Below, one piece after another: positions 55,201 to 64,000 of a stretch of 64,000 nt of DNA; the stretch's first letter is position 1, and every line of letters begins with the position of its first letter. A program made the position numbers and the translations under genes. The notes under the pieces were generated by a model. That model made no database searches, had not been told where the DNA came from, and saw only the letters and a list, made by a program, of their open reading frames with translations. The stretch comes from Nautilus pompilius. Lineage: Eukaryota; Mollusca; Cephalopoda; Nautilida; Nautilidae. The DNA lies in the NCBI GenBank assembly GCA_018389105.1, contig JACATO010000632.1, forward strand, positions 620,001-684,000, given 5' to 3'.

Positions 55201-58200
55201 GGCTGGCCCCTTTATTAGGACCTATAAACCCTCTTAGACTTAGGTCTGACTTGAGCTGCAAATGCGAAATTAGGTTGACCACATGTAACAGGTGATTCCT
55301 GAAGCACTATGTATTGACTTGGACAAACATTTGTAATTTGTCTTTCCCAATATCTGTTAGACTAAGACATTATAGCTTTCAAGAGAGGCATGATAATGGG
55401 TGCATGCTCCAGTAGCCAAGACTTTCGTTGGTAGGCTGTTCCAAGATAATGGTCATTTGAGCTTATCGGCAATGGCAGATTGTGAAGAAAATGTCTGCGT
55501 GAGAGAATTGTTTGTAAACGTAGTAACATAAGAGGAGAAAGGTAGTTACAAGATAAAGTCCACCTGTTATCAAAGAATATCGCCAAATGACAGACACATT
55601 CATTTCATGCCCAAATTCAGCCATACCTTGTTAATGTTGCAATGAATGGATCATGGTATAGATCATGTGTAAACCACAGATTGCAGTTATGAAAAGAAGC
55701 TCCATGTGGTGTAGAGTGCAGACATTGGATTAAAGAGAACTGGCAGAAAATGTAATCTTCATACTTCCAACTGTGCAAGGAAGAAAAAAAAATGGTGGAT
55801 TTTTTTAGGTGCAGTCATGGTTTGAGGGTCCCTTGGTTTTCCTAGAAAACAGAAAATGCTAAAGCTTACCTCTGCAACATTTCCAGTCAAGTGAATCCAG
55901 TAACACTTCATGTGTTTCTTTGATGGGGGGCAGCTACTTTCAAGATGACACTGCTCTCAGTCACTATACCCACATTGTATGCTCATGGTTTGAGGAAAGG
56001 AAGGAGCTATCAAATATCTCCCAATGACCAGCACAATCCACAGATCTGGATCCACTTTGGTATCTGGGATGAATGACTTCATCTTGATTTTCTCTCTACC
56101 CCACTCCATAGTGTATTAATAGCTGAGAGGTGAAACATCTCATGGCACCTTCCTGTTCCATGCCACATGTTATGGCTGTTTTTGGAGAAAAGGTGGCCCA
56201 AGCTGTTATTAGCTATAGGTTCTAATAAAATAGCCAGCCACTGTAGCTATTGACTCATTTTAGTTACAGAAGTGTAATACTTGTGCACAATCAGTGGTTC
56301 TTTTATTATTTAAATTTTTTCCATTAATCTTTAGTAAAGTGGTGCAAGTAGTTTGTTTGCTTTCAGAGTTAGCAAAATTAATTTCAAGGCCAAGATCTGT
56401 ACTATTCGAGGTTGACAGAGCTAAACAAAACTTAGATGCATGTACTAATGGATGACAATTTGCTATCGAAAGCCACAGCAAAGAAGCTCTGAATAAATGA
56501 TCTTGTATGGTTTTTAAACCGCACAACCTCAGTTCCACTTTGTAAGATGCCTTTTTTGAAGCACTTATTTAATTTGAAGAAAAGTTACAATGAATATATT
56601 TACTGGTGATGTGTTCAAGCATCACTAAATGAAAGAGACCATTTTACTTTTATTCTAAATATTAGCATATTAAACTAAAAATGATTGTTTTGATGTCAAT
56701 TTAAAAGTCATTCACTTTGTCGTTAAACTAGTTATTATGTCTCAGCGACTACTTTAGGGAAAATGTCAAGTACATCATTTAGCAGGATTATTTGTCATAT
56801 CCCTATTGGCAGAATAATATGCTTACATATCACTAACCTTTTTATTCACCCATTCAATAAATAAATACAATTTTATGATATCAATGTTTTCTTCATAGTG
56901 CAACATTTTATATAGAATGTATCGATTTTTAAAGCTTTCATTGAGTAAAATAAAATATAAACTTGTCTTATTTCATAGCCTAAGAAATTTATCAACTTTC
57001 AGTTTATTATTGCTATTTGCTTGTTTTGCATCACCCACACTGTCTGTGATCTTATATTCGGGTTTTTGTTTGGATTTCTCCATTTTAAGTGATATTGTCT
57101 GAATTAAATGCTTTTAGAGACTGAATGTTCAGATTATCTACCCGAATCTGTACAAATGTTCATAATCTTGTAAGTAAAATAGAAATGTTACCTATTGTTC
57201 ATATGATTTGCTTTAGTACTGATTGCCTGAGTTTGATGCCTATTTGGGGACCAACTTAGTTTGGAAAGCCTTCTATAGCATGGTTTCTCCCATAGCTAAA
57301 CAGTGATGTAAACATGCCGTTGAACACAATGGCAGTTATCAGTAACCATGGCATTACACAAACTCATCAGGTATGTCTACAGTTGTAGAGTTTGTAGAAA
57401 ATTATGCACAATATATTTTGTGTATATTTATTATACATTACATTGACCACTTGTCGTAGTGTGCTGTTTTTCTAAGAATTAAGCAACAAACAAAAATATT
57501 TCCAAAATGGTTAAAGCTTTCATGAAAGAGAGAAAAAAAACTTGCGTTCATATAAATTTTGGCCATGTCGAGATATTGGTTTTGAAAGGCACTGCTAGAA
57601 ATGTCTAAAGTGGAGAGCTAATGATAGAATATATGGCAGATAGTTACAGACCCTGGTGGCTAACTGCTAAATGTAAACAAGTGTAGTTTCTCAGCTATGG
57701 AGACAATTTTAGGTGCTTGAATTTAGATTAATGTTTATCATTGGTAAGGACCCCAGCAGATAACTACTGCAAACTTTTAGTTTGGCATAGTGTATCTTTA
57801 TCTCTGAGCCAACTGATTTTTTGACCACTGCAGCCATGGGGATGTTGGTATTAGTCTTACCCATATGTAAGAGGTTGCACGAAAAAAGGTTTGATACAAG
57901 ATAACCCTTGGTGGTTTTACCTGCCACTGTAAATGAGCTGTTGAACTAGTGCCATAAACAATTTGCTTGCTTGGTCACGTCATGAATGAAACAATGATCT
58001 CTTTACTGATGGGTCAAGATTTATCCTTTAATGCGACTCGAGGTGTGTATTCACCTGGAGAAAACAGCCAACTAGCCCACAAACTTTATAGAATGGAATC
58101 ATTACAGTGGTGGAAGTTTGATGGCCTGGATTGTGATTTCATTGATTTGCATGTGTTTCAGGAAGGTACCCTGAATGCATTGAGGAATAGAGACAAGATT

Positions 58201-58619
58201 CTGGATCCCTTTCAGAACATACAGGTGCATTTGGAGAATACTTCATTTTAATGAATAATGCTTGTCCACATGGGCCACATGTAGTCAACTAATATCTTCA
58301 AGGCTAAACCATTACCTATGCAATTTGGGGCAGCATGTTCTCCTGAGCTAAATCCTATTGCAAATGCTTGGGATGCTCTGGGAAGACTTTTCTTTCTTCG
58401 TAGGTTACTCCAGGAACTGCAAACATCTCTGATAAAACGATGGACTATACTGCCCACTGCTTTTGTAGATAAGGTTATAAGCAGCATGCAAAGCTTCTGG
58501 GACCACATCCCCTATTGATTACCTCTAATTCATGTTTGTTTACTTATTTGGTCCTGCTTCTTTTTAACCCCTAAACAAAAAATTTGTAATTTGCTATTTT
58601 CTTCTCTTTTTTCCCTCTT

Positions 58620-58669
<50 letters not shown>

Positions 58670-61600
58670 TTGATCATTTGGTGAATAAAACTTATGCCGT
58701 TTTGTAAATTTGTTTATGTAGTGAACGCTTTATAACAGATAATGAATGCTAAATTACTTTAACAATATATTAAAAAATGAGTTTCTTTGCTTGGTTTGTG
58801 ATTTGTGTGCCTTATAGTTTTGTTTATTGGTTGGCTAAAATGCCTATTTTGCCTTTAGCACAAAGGACTCCAAGTTTAGGAGATATAAATGAAAAAGATA
58901 TTTTTGTTGGCCTTAAAAGTAAACTTTCCGGACTCTGATTTTGCCAGTGTTGGTGCTAACAAGTTTTTGAATGTATGCATACAACTGTTCAAAAGGGAAA
59001 CACTTTGGATGTGATGGTTCCATTTATCATCTGTGACATGCACAAAAATCAGTCACCAAGTTTTAAAAAAAAAACAGCAGGTGTTTGAATTAGGGATTGA
59101 ACCTTTGGTCCTTTTGCACTTCCTGTGTAGAAAATGTGCATATCTAGATATTTGTTGTATTCTGATTATGTATGTTTATTTCTAATTGTAGTAGTAATGA
59201 AGACTCCTTGCTAAGTTTTGATTATATTCTTATGTGTACACACGCAAGTTTCTAACTTTTTGTTTGGTTCTTATTGGAGCGATATAAGTCTTATTGTTAA
59301 TTAAGTAGTTTAGAAAATTAGCTGGCATTGTCCAAAACTTAAAATAAATTTATCCTTAGATGCATTTGATCCTGAATGATGATAATATCTTAAAAGTCAT
59401 GTGGACTTTGAGGTACATTTGAAAACAAACAAATCAAGATGTTCTCCTTGTGCTTTGCTTCTGTTTTTAATTGTCTGCCAAACCTGAAAACAGTTATTAT
59501 ACCAAACTCAGAACAATGAATATTTATTATTATACCGCAAAAAGTCTTGTTTGAAAGAAGTATATTTTCCTTATAACCAGCCAACTGTAGATTTTTTTTT
59601 TAAAACAAATTATTAAATGCACCTAAGAAATAAAATATCTCGACAATCTTTTGGATGACATTATCTTGTTTTTTGTGGGATTTTTTTTTTTTTAGCTAGG
59701 ATCTATAGTGATGTTATAACCTGGATAAAGCCATCTTGAATGAAGAGCTATTACAACAGAATAACACCACACACCGGCATAGTTATCTATCTTTCTCTCT
59801 TCAAGATTTTTCTATTTAACCTCCCCTCTCCCAGCTACATTTAGATTAAGGAGTCTGGGGAATATTCAAATCTTTTTTATGAAAACAACTTAGAAGTTAC
59901 TTGATTTGATATTTGAATATGTAGTAGTACGTAACCTTGCAGTCCCGCTTTGTGTGGAAACACTAGGACAGCTAATTAATTCCAGTAAATAGTTTTGCTT
60001 CTCTTAACTGAAGATGAAACTTATTTTAATATGATGCCATAGGGATTTTCCTTACTCTTCATTTTTTTTTTTTTTTTAATTAGATACATTGATCTCTGGA
60101 ATTTTGCAAATTCCAGAATTTGACTTTTACTCAAAACTTCTAACGAGATTTTATCTGTGTTAGTTTATCTGATAGGCTGCGTTCTGAATGCTATGAAATT
60201 CCATAGAAATAGATAGGTAGAGAAAAGTGCAATACCACTAAATTCATACTATGTTCACTGTCTTCATTAACAACTGAATATCATCTTATGAATAAAGTTA
60301 CATTTTAAAGTTAAGAAATAATTACCTGTAAATATGGGGTTTTGAACTCTAGAATAGAACTACTATTTTTGGTTTCGTGTAATTAACTGTGGGCCGATGT
60401 TGAGCTCAGTCTTTTTTTTATGTTTTTGTTTTTTTTTTTTTCAGATTATTTCTACTTAATCAAAATGTAGATTTTAAATATATGCATAGAGCAAATGGAA
60501 CTAGTTTATTTAATTCATAATTAGCGCATTACCTTAAAAATGATACGCATCACGCAAGTAATTTTTCTTAAACTTAGGCATTTCCACAACTTGAACTTTA
60601 AACAATTTAGGGTTGGTGTTTTGATGAGTAAAGGGTTGGAGAATAAAGTAAATTTTAATAACCTTTACTGCAGTCATTGATGTTTGTTTTTTTTTCTTGG
60701 TACTTAGAGATCTTGAGACCCTGATGTAGGTTACTATTGCCACATGCTTTTGCATGGCATGATTAGTGTGCAACATATCGGTGCTTACCTTAAAAATCTT
60801 ACACGCCTCTCTTGGGGGGGTCAATAAACTTCAACAAATTATTCACTGGCTAGAAAAGCCAAAATGTAATTAACTTGCTTGGGGTTCAACTTTTCCTTAC
60901 AAAATAGAGCATTGGTATTTGTTGGGGCCTGGATGTTTATTTATAGCTGCAGTTTTTATTAATTCTCATTCAATGTAGGTTTTGACACTAACTTAATATT
61001 TTTTATTTAATACACATTTTAAATATTTGAGAGAAGCAATTCTCATAAGTTAGTGTCATGCCTGTTGTACGGTTAGTGAGTGAATGTTAATGTTCTTTTG
61101 TTGTTTAGTTGCTGAGATTAAAATAGTCAAAGGATGAAGGATGCTTCCTCAAATTAAAATGTTTACCTAGCTAGTTTAAAATAAATTTGGTGGCATTTTA
61201 AATTTAATTGGTCTAAGATTTTAAAGTATTACTGTGGTACATAAAGGAGTAATATGAACTGATGTCATAGTTCTGCTAGCAAAACACTTTGAAAACAGCA
61301 GTAGTCTGTAAATATTTTGGAGTGGCAAGCTACCCATATTTCTAAACAGCAGTATCTTGGAAAGTAGTGAGGGAAAAAGGGGAGTTTTCTTTTATTTTGC
61401 ATTTTAATGTCAACAATTTTTTTTACTTTAAAAATTGCATTTACTTGTTTGTAAAGATGCAACTACTTTGATCAATAGCACAATCCAGTGGCTCATTGGC
61501 CTACCAGGGATGGGGGTTAGAAATTTATTTTGTAAGACTTCAATGAATATACTTTTAAGAATAGTATCCTCTATAAAAATGAAAAGCAAACTGCTGATTT

Positions 61601-64000
61601 TATAAATGTGAAAATGCATAACCCCATTACTTTGTTTTACTTGAATGATAACTGGAATACAGCTGTTACGTCTTATAGTAAAGTTTTTTATCAAAGCTTG
61701 CAACAAAATAATCAAGAATAACGCGAAACAATAGTCAGTTGTGAAATAAAAAGTACTGCCACGCTGCTCATTTGATATATCTATCCTGTGAAATGTTTCA
61801 TCACAATATTTCCAACAAAATGTTAAAACTGGAACCCCAAACATTGAATGATTTGTCCAGGTTAGAGTTTCTTTATTTCTATTTTTGACTAAACTAAGCC
61901 AGATTCATGATTGCTTACAAGGGCATGAGTCTTCAAGTCTAGTTTGGAAAATTCTCAACTGTATGTGAATTTTACCACAGCTAAACTTGTGCTTCCAGAT
62001 GCATTTCAAAAGTCCAAGTTTCTTTTATTATAGAGTACACAGCCATGCTTTCCTCCAGTTCTTGTGGCCATTTCTTGTTCACCTCTAAGCAGAAAAGGCT
62101 TAGGAGACTGACTTTTGAGGCACTAGATCCTATGACTTCCAAATTGGGCATTGCAACTTGAAGTGGATTATTTCCCAACAAAAGTATGGAGAATCAAAGG
62201 AAAAATCAAATGAGTGGATAGAAAGAAAATAAGAAAAAAGAAGTAAAAAAATCCAAGAAAAATTGGCTGAAAAGTCTAGAATGCACCAGGTAGCTTTGAA
62301 AACGATGTGACAAGCAAGCCCCAACAACATGTGCTTCATTAAAGAGACACAAGAAATGTTGTGAAGGATCATGGATAATTCATCACTTTCTGATAAATTA
62401 GAAATGATAATTTCTGTTTTGAGTGGCTAAACCTTTTTTAAATAAAGGAATGATTATTTGCTATATAGAATGTTAATCTGAAATTAGCATTTGGTGTAAT
62501 GTTATGCCTTTAGGCCCTTGGATCATGCTATTGGTCTATGCCAACTCTTCACCCTTAGTGTTATTTTGGTCCTTCATCCTTAATTTTCATAGAGGGTACT
62601 GATGAGAAAATGTCAGAATTGTTTAAGAATTCTCACTGAAGTATAATGAAAACAATGTTACCATATCATTGGAGTTTAGGTCTTTTGGGTGATCATCATT
62701 GTCAGGATAAAGAAGGGGTTGCAAGAACTTGCATGAAAATCGTGATACTTGATAGGAAGGATTTGACTGTAAGCCTACTTTGTGAACATTACAGAAAGCA
62801 AGTGGGCTTAACCATGAGTAAAGGGCTAATACTCTTGATGATATGGTATATTAAAGAACAGAAAAAGTGATAAATTATTAATCATCATCAGAACCCTCTA
62901 CATCTATGTTAAACACAAGCATGGAATAAAGTAGCATCCTTCACTAATTAACTTCAGGTGGGTTGTCATATGCTCAAGCAGTCAATAAAACTGGAGAAGG
63001 ATGATGATGAGAAAGATGCTGACTACAAGCCGCATGGAGTGTCATCCGAAGTGGAGGGAGGATTCACTAGGAAATCGAAGCGATCAGTTCCAGAAGTAAG
63101 AGTGTGATATCACATATGCACTCACTTTCTGCTGCCTTTCTTCTCTTGTACTATTCAGTGTCAAGCTGATCTGGCTTCTTTCTACCCAACCATATGCTTT
63201 CTAGAAAAAAAAAAAACTAGTTTTTTTTTTCCCTCTGACCTTACACCACTCCTGCTTTCATTTTTTTTTTCTAGAGTGCTTTCTTGGCAGCCCTCATTAG
63301 ATAGACAGACGTGTGTCACGCCTTGAAAATTGCTTAACTTAAAAACAAATTGAAGTATTCTAAAAATGATGCACACTGGTATTATATAAATGAAGGGACC
63401 TTTTTATTTAAAATTAAAAAAAAAAATTAACATTTTTAGCATCATTTACTAACACCACAGCTTAGCACAGTTTCTAGAGAGAGTGTGTGGGAGGGAGAGT
63501 AAGCTACAGGAACGGTACTACCCTGTTTGGAAGACTGTTCATATAGTATAGCATCAGCATTTGGTTTTGAAACTGTTAAGTTGAACAATGCAATTGTGTG
63601 GTTTTTGTGAATTTTAAGGGCTGCTAAGAATTTTATTTTTAGAAATGTTTACTACTATAGCCAAGCATTAACTGAGATTTTAATTCTAATGGAATCTAGA
63701 TCAGGGCTCTGTTTTCATTGTGTGCCGGGTAATCTTTAAAACAGACCTGCCGCATGTGTGTTTTTGGCAGTAGTTTGCTTTGTTATCCATTTGACTCAGG
63801 TGACCTAGTATCAGTAATGGAATTTCAGCGTACTTTACACAAAGACTGGGAAAGTACAAGTTTGTAAAGAGGAAAATTAATTTTATTATTACTGCAGTTC
63901 TGTATAAAACCACTGAATTATTTAGTAGATTACAAAAGGTTGGGGGGGGGGGAGAGCACAGCTCCAAGCTAATGATACCACCTTGTAAGGTGGAAACCAT
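31118..64000 (+). CDS. KDM5: KDM5 (JARID1/Lid) histone H3K4 demethylase, N-terminal part
   Basis: Six exons: 31118-31276, 32410-32487, 46831-46890, 51498-51560, 51913-52080, 62958-63095, all phase 0, giving 222 aa; the gene continues past the window. Residues about 16-57 are the JmjN domain ([25 protein letters not shown], then [10 protein letters not shown]); about 82-172 are the ARID DNA-binding domain ([43 protein letters not shown]). Exon 6 has DADYKPHGV, like the DKEYKPHSI linker of KDM5B/C. The nuclear enzyme removes H3K4me2/3 using Fe(II) and 2-oxoglutarate; its JmjC, PHD and zinc-finger parts lie beyond 64000. The start is supported by an in-frame TGA at 31109-31111. Confidence 0.96.
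31277..32409 (+). other. KDM5 intron 1
   Basis: GC-rich first third, then a GATG tract at about 31851-31869 and (GTT)n at about 32128-32139. A YY1-like AACATGGCGAC lies at 31409-31419. Confidence 0.8.
32410..32487 (+). CDS. KDM5: KDM5 exon 2 (end of JmjN)
   Basis: 26 codons after acceptor [22 protein letters not shown] and RIQKLNELE match all KDM5 paralogues. Donor GTTAGT. Confidence 0.96.
35080..35340 (-). pseudogene. Tc1-like transposase C-terminal scrap
   Basis: Minus-strand frames give [20 protein letters not shown] and, one frame over, [12 protein letters not shown], both decayed forms of the Tc1 block SPDMNPIEHVWDMLKKR, then [12 protein letters not shown]. Only about 260 bp is recognisable. 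Confidence 0.45.
35770..37510 (+). pseudogene. hAT-like transposase, one family member with few lesions
   Basis: N-terminal part reads [16 protein letters not shown], then across a frameshift near 36050 [20 protein letters not shown] and [10 protein letters not shown]. After a shift near 36520 the catalytic-like core follows: HFDGKRL (36551), CDTTAVNTG (Asp at 36758), [10 protein letters not shown] (36857, the CxxH position) and, after a single in-frame TGA (37127-37129), [10 protein letters not shown] (RW motif) and a C-terminal [12 protein letters not shown]. The D, CxxH, RW, E order resembles hAT RNase H-like transposases (inference). Similar uncharacterised proteins are repeated in invertebrate genomes (recalled). 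No BED finger or inverted ends were seen. Confidence 0.65.
42770..43050 (-). repeat. tRNA-like SINE candidate
   Basis: On the minus strand TGGTAGTACAATAGTTATGC (A-box-like, around 43040-43018) is followed by CTGGACAGCTGAGGTCAAG and AGCTCAAGTTCAGA (weak B-box) near 42993-42980. The wording is that of a tRNA head with an unrelated body to about 42770. No poly(A) tail found. Confidence 0.4.
44219..44353. mobile_element. Short inverted-repeat element (MITE), 135 bp
   Basis: Ends CAGGCATACTTCTTATAGCA and, on the other strand, CAGGAATACCTCATAGTGCT, flanked by TA (44217-44218; 44354-44355). Too short to code; likely moved by a Tc1/mariner/pogo-type transposase. Confidence 0.72.
44658..44700. repeat. 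Near-perfect 43-bp palindrome
   Basis: TGATTCTGATCTATATATAT pairs with its complement around an AT centre, preceded by (CTAT)n. Confidence 0.9.
45201..45752. mobile_element. Tigger-type non-autonomous element, 552 bp
   Basis: Ends CAGTTGTCCCCTGGTATTTG (left) and TAGTCGACCCCTGCGTAGTC (minus strand, right) with TA on both sides (45199-45200; 45753-45754). GC-rich ends with CCGCGAATAT-like internal repeats, AT-rich middle, no coding frame. Resembles the CAGT.G.CCCC ends of Tigger elements. Confidence 0.75.
46831..46890 (+). CDS. KDM5: KDM5 exon 3 (ARID start)
   Basis: A 60-nt exon encoding [20 protein letters not shown] between TTTTCAG and GTAGGT; first helix of ARID. Human KDM5A has [20 protein letters not shown] here. 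Confidence 0.96.
48315..50324 (-). mobile_element. Tigger/pogo element, full length, degenerate
   Basis: About 2.0 kb. Ends: CATTAATACCCCTGTTTGTG at left and CAGTAATACCCTGCTTTGTG on the minus strand at right, each with TA outside (48313-48314; 50325-50326). Transposase remains on the minus strand: [12 protein letters not shown] with [15 protein letters not shown] (about 49150-49046), then an acidic C-terminal region (48900-48640). Broken by stops. Confidence 0.85.
48640..50000 (-). pseudogene. Tigger/pogo transposase pseudogene
   Basis: The block around the second catalytic Asp ([15 protein letters not shown], about 49100-49050) is clear and followed by [15 protein letters not shown]-terminal remnants include [14 protein letters not shown] and [10 protein letters not shown]. 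The N-terminal CENP-B-like part is eroded. A second lineage from the copy at 20.5-22.5 kb. Confidence 0.75.
51498..51560 (+). CDS. KDM5: KDM5 exon 4 (ARID)
   Basis: 63 nt encoding [17 protein letters not shown] then TLYK; acceptor TTTCAG, donor GTAATA. Confidence 0.96.
51561..51912 (+). other. KDM5 intron 4
   Basis: 352 bp, no feature beyond splice signals. Confidence 0.85.
51913..52080 (+). CDS. KDM5: KDM5 exon 5 (ARID, C-terminal helices)
   Basis: 56 codons after acceptor [46 protein letters not shown] and [11 protein letters not shown]; donor GTAGGG. The second residue of the usual GGFE is Met here (GGME), a small departure from the family. Confidence 0.96.
53649..54098. mobile_element. 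Tigger-type non-autonomous element, 450 bp
   Basis: Ends CAGTAAAATGCAACCAATAG (left) and CAGTAAAGTGCGACCATTAA (minus strand, right) with TA flanks (53647-53648; 54099-54100). The internal motif CCAATAGTC.(A/G)CTTG..TTGGG recurs near both ends, so the ends carry longer subterminal inversions. No coding frame. Confidence 0.82.
54224..54265. repeat. Hairpin-forming inverted repeat
   Basis: AATGTTGGGTTTTTTT faces AAAAAACCCAACATT across a short A/C loop. Confidence 0.85.
55197..56243 (+). mobile_element. Tc1-like element with both inverted ends, degenerate
   Basis: 1047 bp flanked by TA (55195-55196; 56244-56245). Ends CACTGGCTGGCCCCTTTATT and, on the minus strand, CAGTGGCTGGCTATTTTATT. On the plus strand decayed Tc1 blocks remain: CAAGATGACAC at 55941 reads [11 protein letters not shown] (from QDNA.PHTA) followed by VCSWFEE, and about 100 bp on DLDPLWYLG (from DLNPIEN.W). 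Many stops. Short for Tc1, perhaps internally deleted. Confidence 0.8.
57800..58520 (+). pseudogene. Tc1-like transposase remnant (C-terminal half)
   Basis: Plus strand: [13 protein letters not shown] (from SRF....R..V.R..GE) at about 58025, [20 protein letters not shown] and [15 protein letters not shown] (58105-58220), then in another frame [20 protein letters not shown] and [12 protein letters not shown]...LP to the stop at 58516-58518. The QDNARPH block between them is scrambled. A Tc1 lineage distinct from the 55-kb element. Ends not found. Confidence 0.75.
58628..58666. repeat. (TA)n microsatellite
   Basis: About 19 TA units just after the Tc1 relic. Confidence 0.95.
62958..63095 (+). 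CDS. KDM5: KDM5 exon 6 (linker between ARID and PHD1)
   Basis: 46 codons, acceptor CTTCAG and donor GTAAGA, phase 0 on both sides. Acidic stretch [18 protein letters not shown] followed by basic [11 protein letters not shown]. The YKPH motif and the basic patch occur in the same linker of KDM5B/C. Confidence 0.9.
63096..64000 (+). other. KDM5 intron 6 (partial)
   Basis: Begins with donor GTAAGA and continues to the window edge. Contains poly(A/T) tracts and a G9-10 run near 63942; no further exon seen. Confidence 0.7.

Larger units (their letters stand above)
52081..62957 (+). other. KDM5 intron 5 (10.9 kb)
   Basis: Holds a 450-bp inverted-repeat element, a Tc1 element with both ends, a second Tc1 relic and a (TA)n tract. 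The rest (52081-53640, 54270-55190, 56250-57700, 58700-62950) is AT-rich with no recognised feature. Confidence 0.85.

Noticed and set aside
57709-57927. Minus-strand 72-codon open frame
   Set aside because: Overlaps the plus-strand Tc1 remnant, whose motifs explain the sequence better.
59088-59112. Minus-strand GGTTCAATCC, B-box-like
   Set aside because: No matching A-box or tRNA fold nearby.
61428-61844. 138-codon minus-strand open frame
   Set aside because: No recognisable domain or exon signals; AT-rich intron sequence of KDM5.

Overview
The window is animal nuclear DNA: spliced protein-coding genes with GT/AG introns of up to about 14 kb, AT-rich introns full of decayed DNA transposons, and one GC-rich island. 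The clade cannot be fixed from sequence alone. The KDM5 N-terminus and the repeat content best suit an invertebrate bilaterian, probably a lophotrochozoan such as a mollusc (inference). There is no rRNA, convincing tRNA gene, CRISPR array, operon or prokaryotic feature.

Two genes occupy nearly the whole window and diverge from one GC-rich region around 30.3-31.1 kb. On the minus strand (30302 down to 1167) is a complete 10-exon gene for the centrosome-associated coiled-coil protein CCDC77, predicted at 588 aa; every splice junction keeps the reading frame. On the plus strand (from 31118, running off the right edge) are the first six coding exons of the histone H3K4 demethylase KDM5 (JARID1/Lid), covering the JmjN and ARID domains. 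The start codons are about 815 bp apart. From memory, human KDM5A and CCDC77 are also head-to-head neighbours (12p13.33), so this looks like an ancient divergent gene pair and probably a bidirectional promoter.

The introns are a transposon graveyard. CCDC77 intron 4 holds a tRNA-unrelated, salmon-type Tc1 remnant and a Tigger-like non-autonomous element with a mariner (exact DD34D spacing) nested in it. Intron 3 (13.7 kb) holds a Tc1 remnant, a hAT remnant, a remnant of an unclassified family carrying a TSHGK motif, a full-length mariner, a Tigger/pogo element and a third mariner fragment. KDM5 intron 2 holds a Tc1 scrap, a hAT-like element whose transposase is nearly intact, a tRNA-like SINE and two short TA-flanked inverted-repeat elements. 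Intron 3 holds a Tigger/pogo element with both ends. Intron 5 holds a 450-bp inverted-repeat element and two Tc1 relics. A tRNA-derived SINE lies in CCDC77 intron 8. All transposase frames are broken, so these are fossils.

The most interesting points are the conserved divergent pair with YY1-like ATGGCG motifs on both sides, a short upstream ORF that overlaps the KDM5 start codon, the nested-transposon chronology, and two poorly classified transposase families (35.8-37.5 kb and 16.6-18.2 kb). No search could be run; family names rest on motifs recognised by eye.
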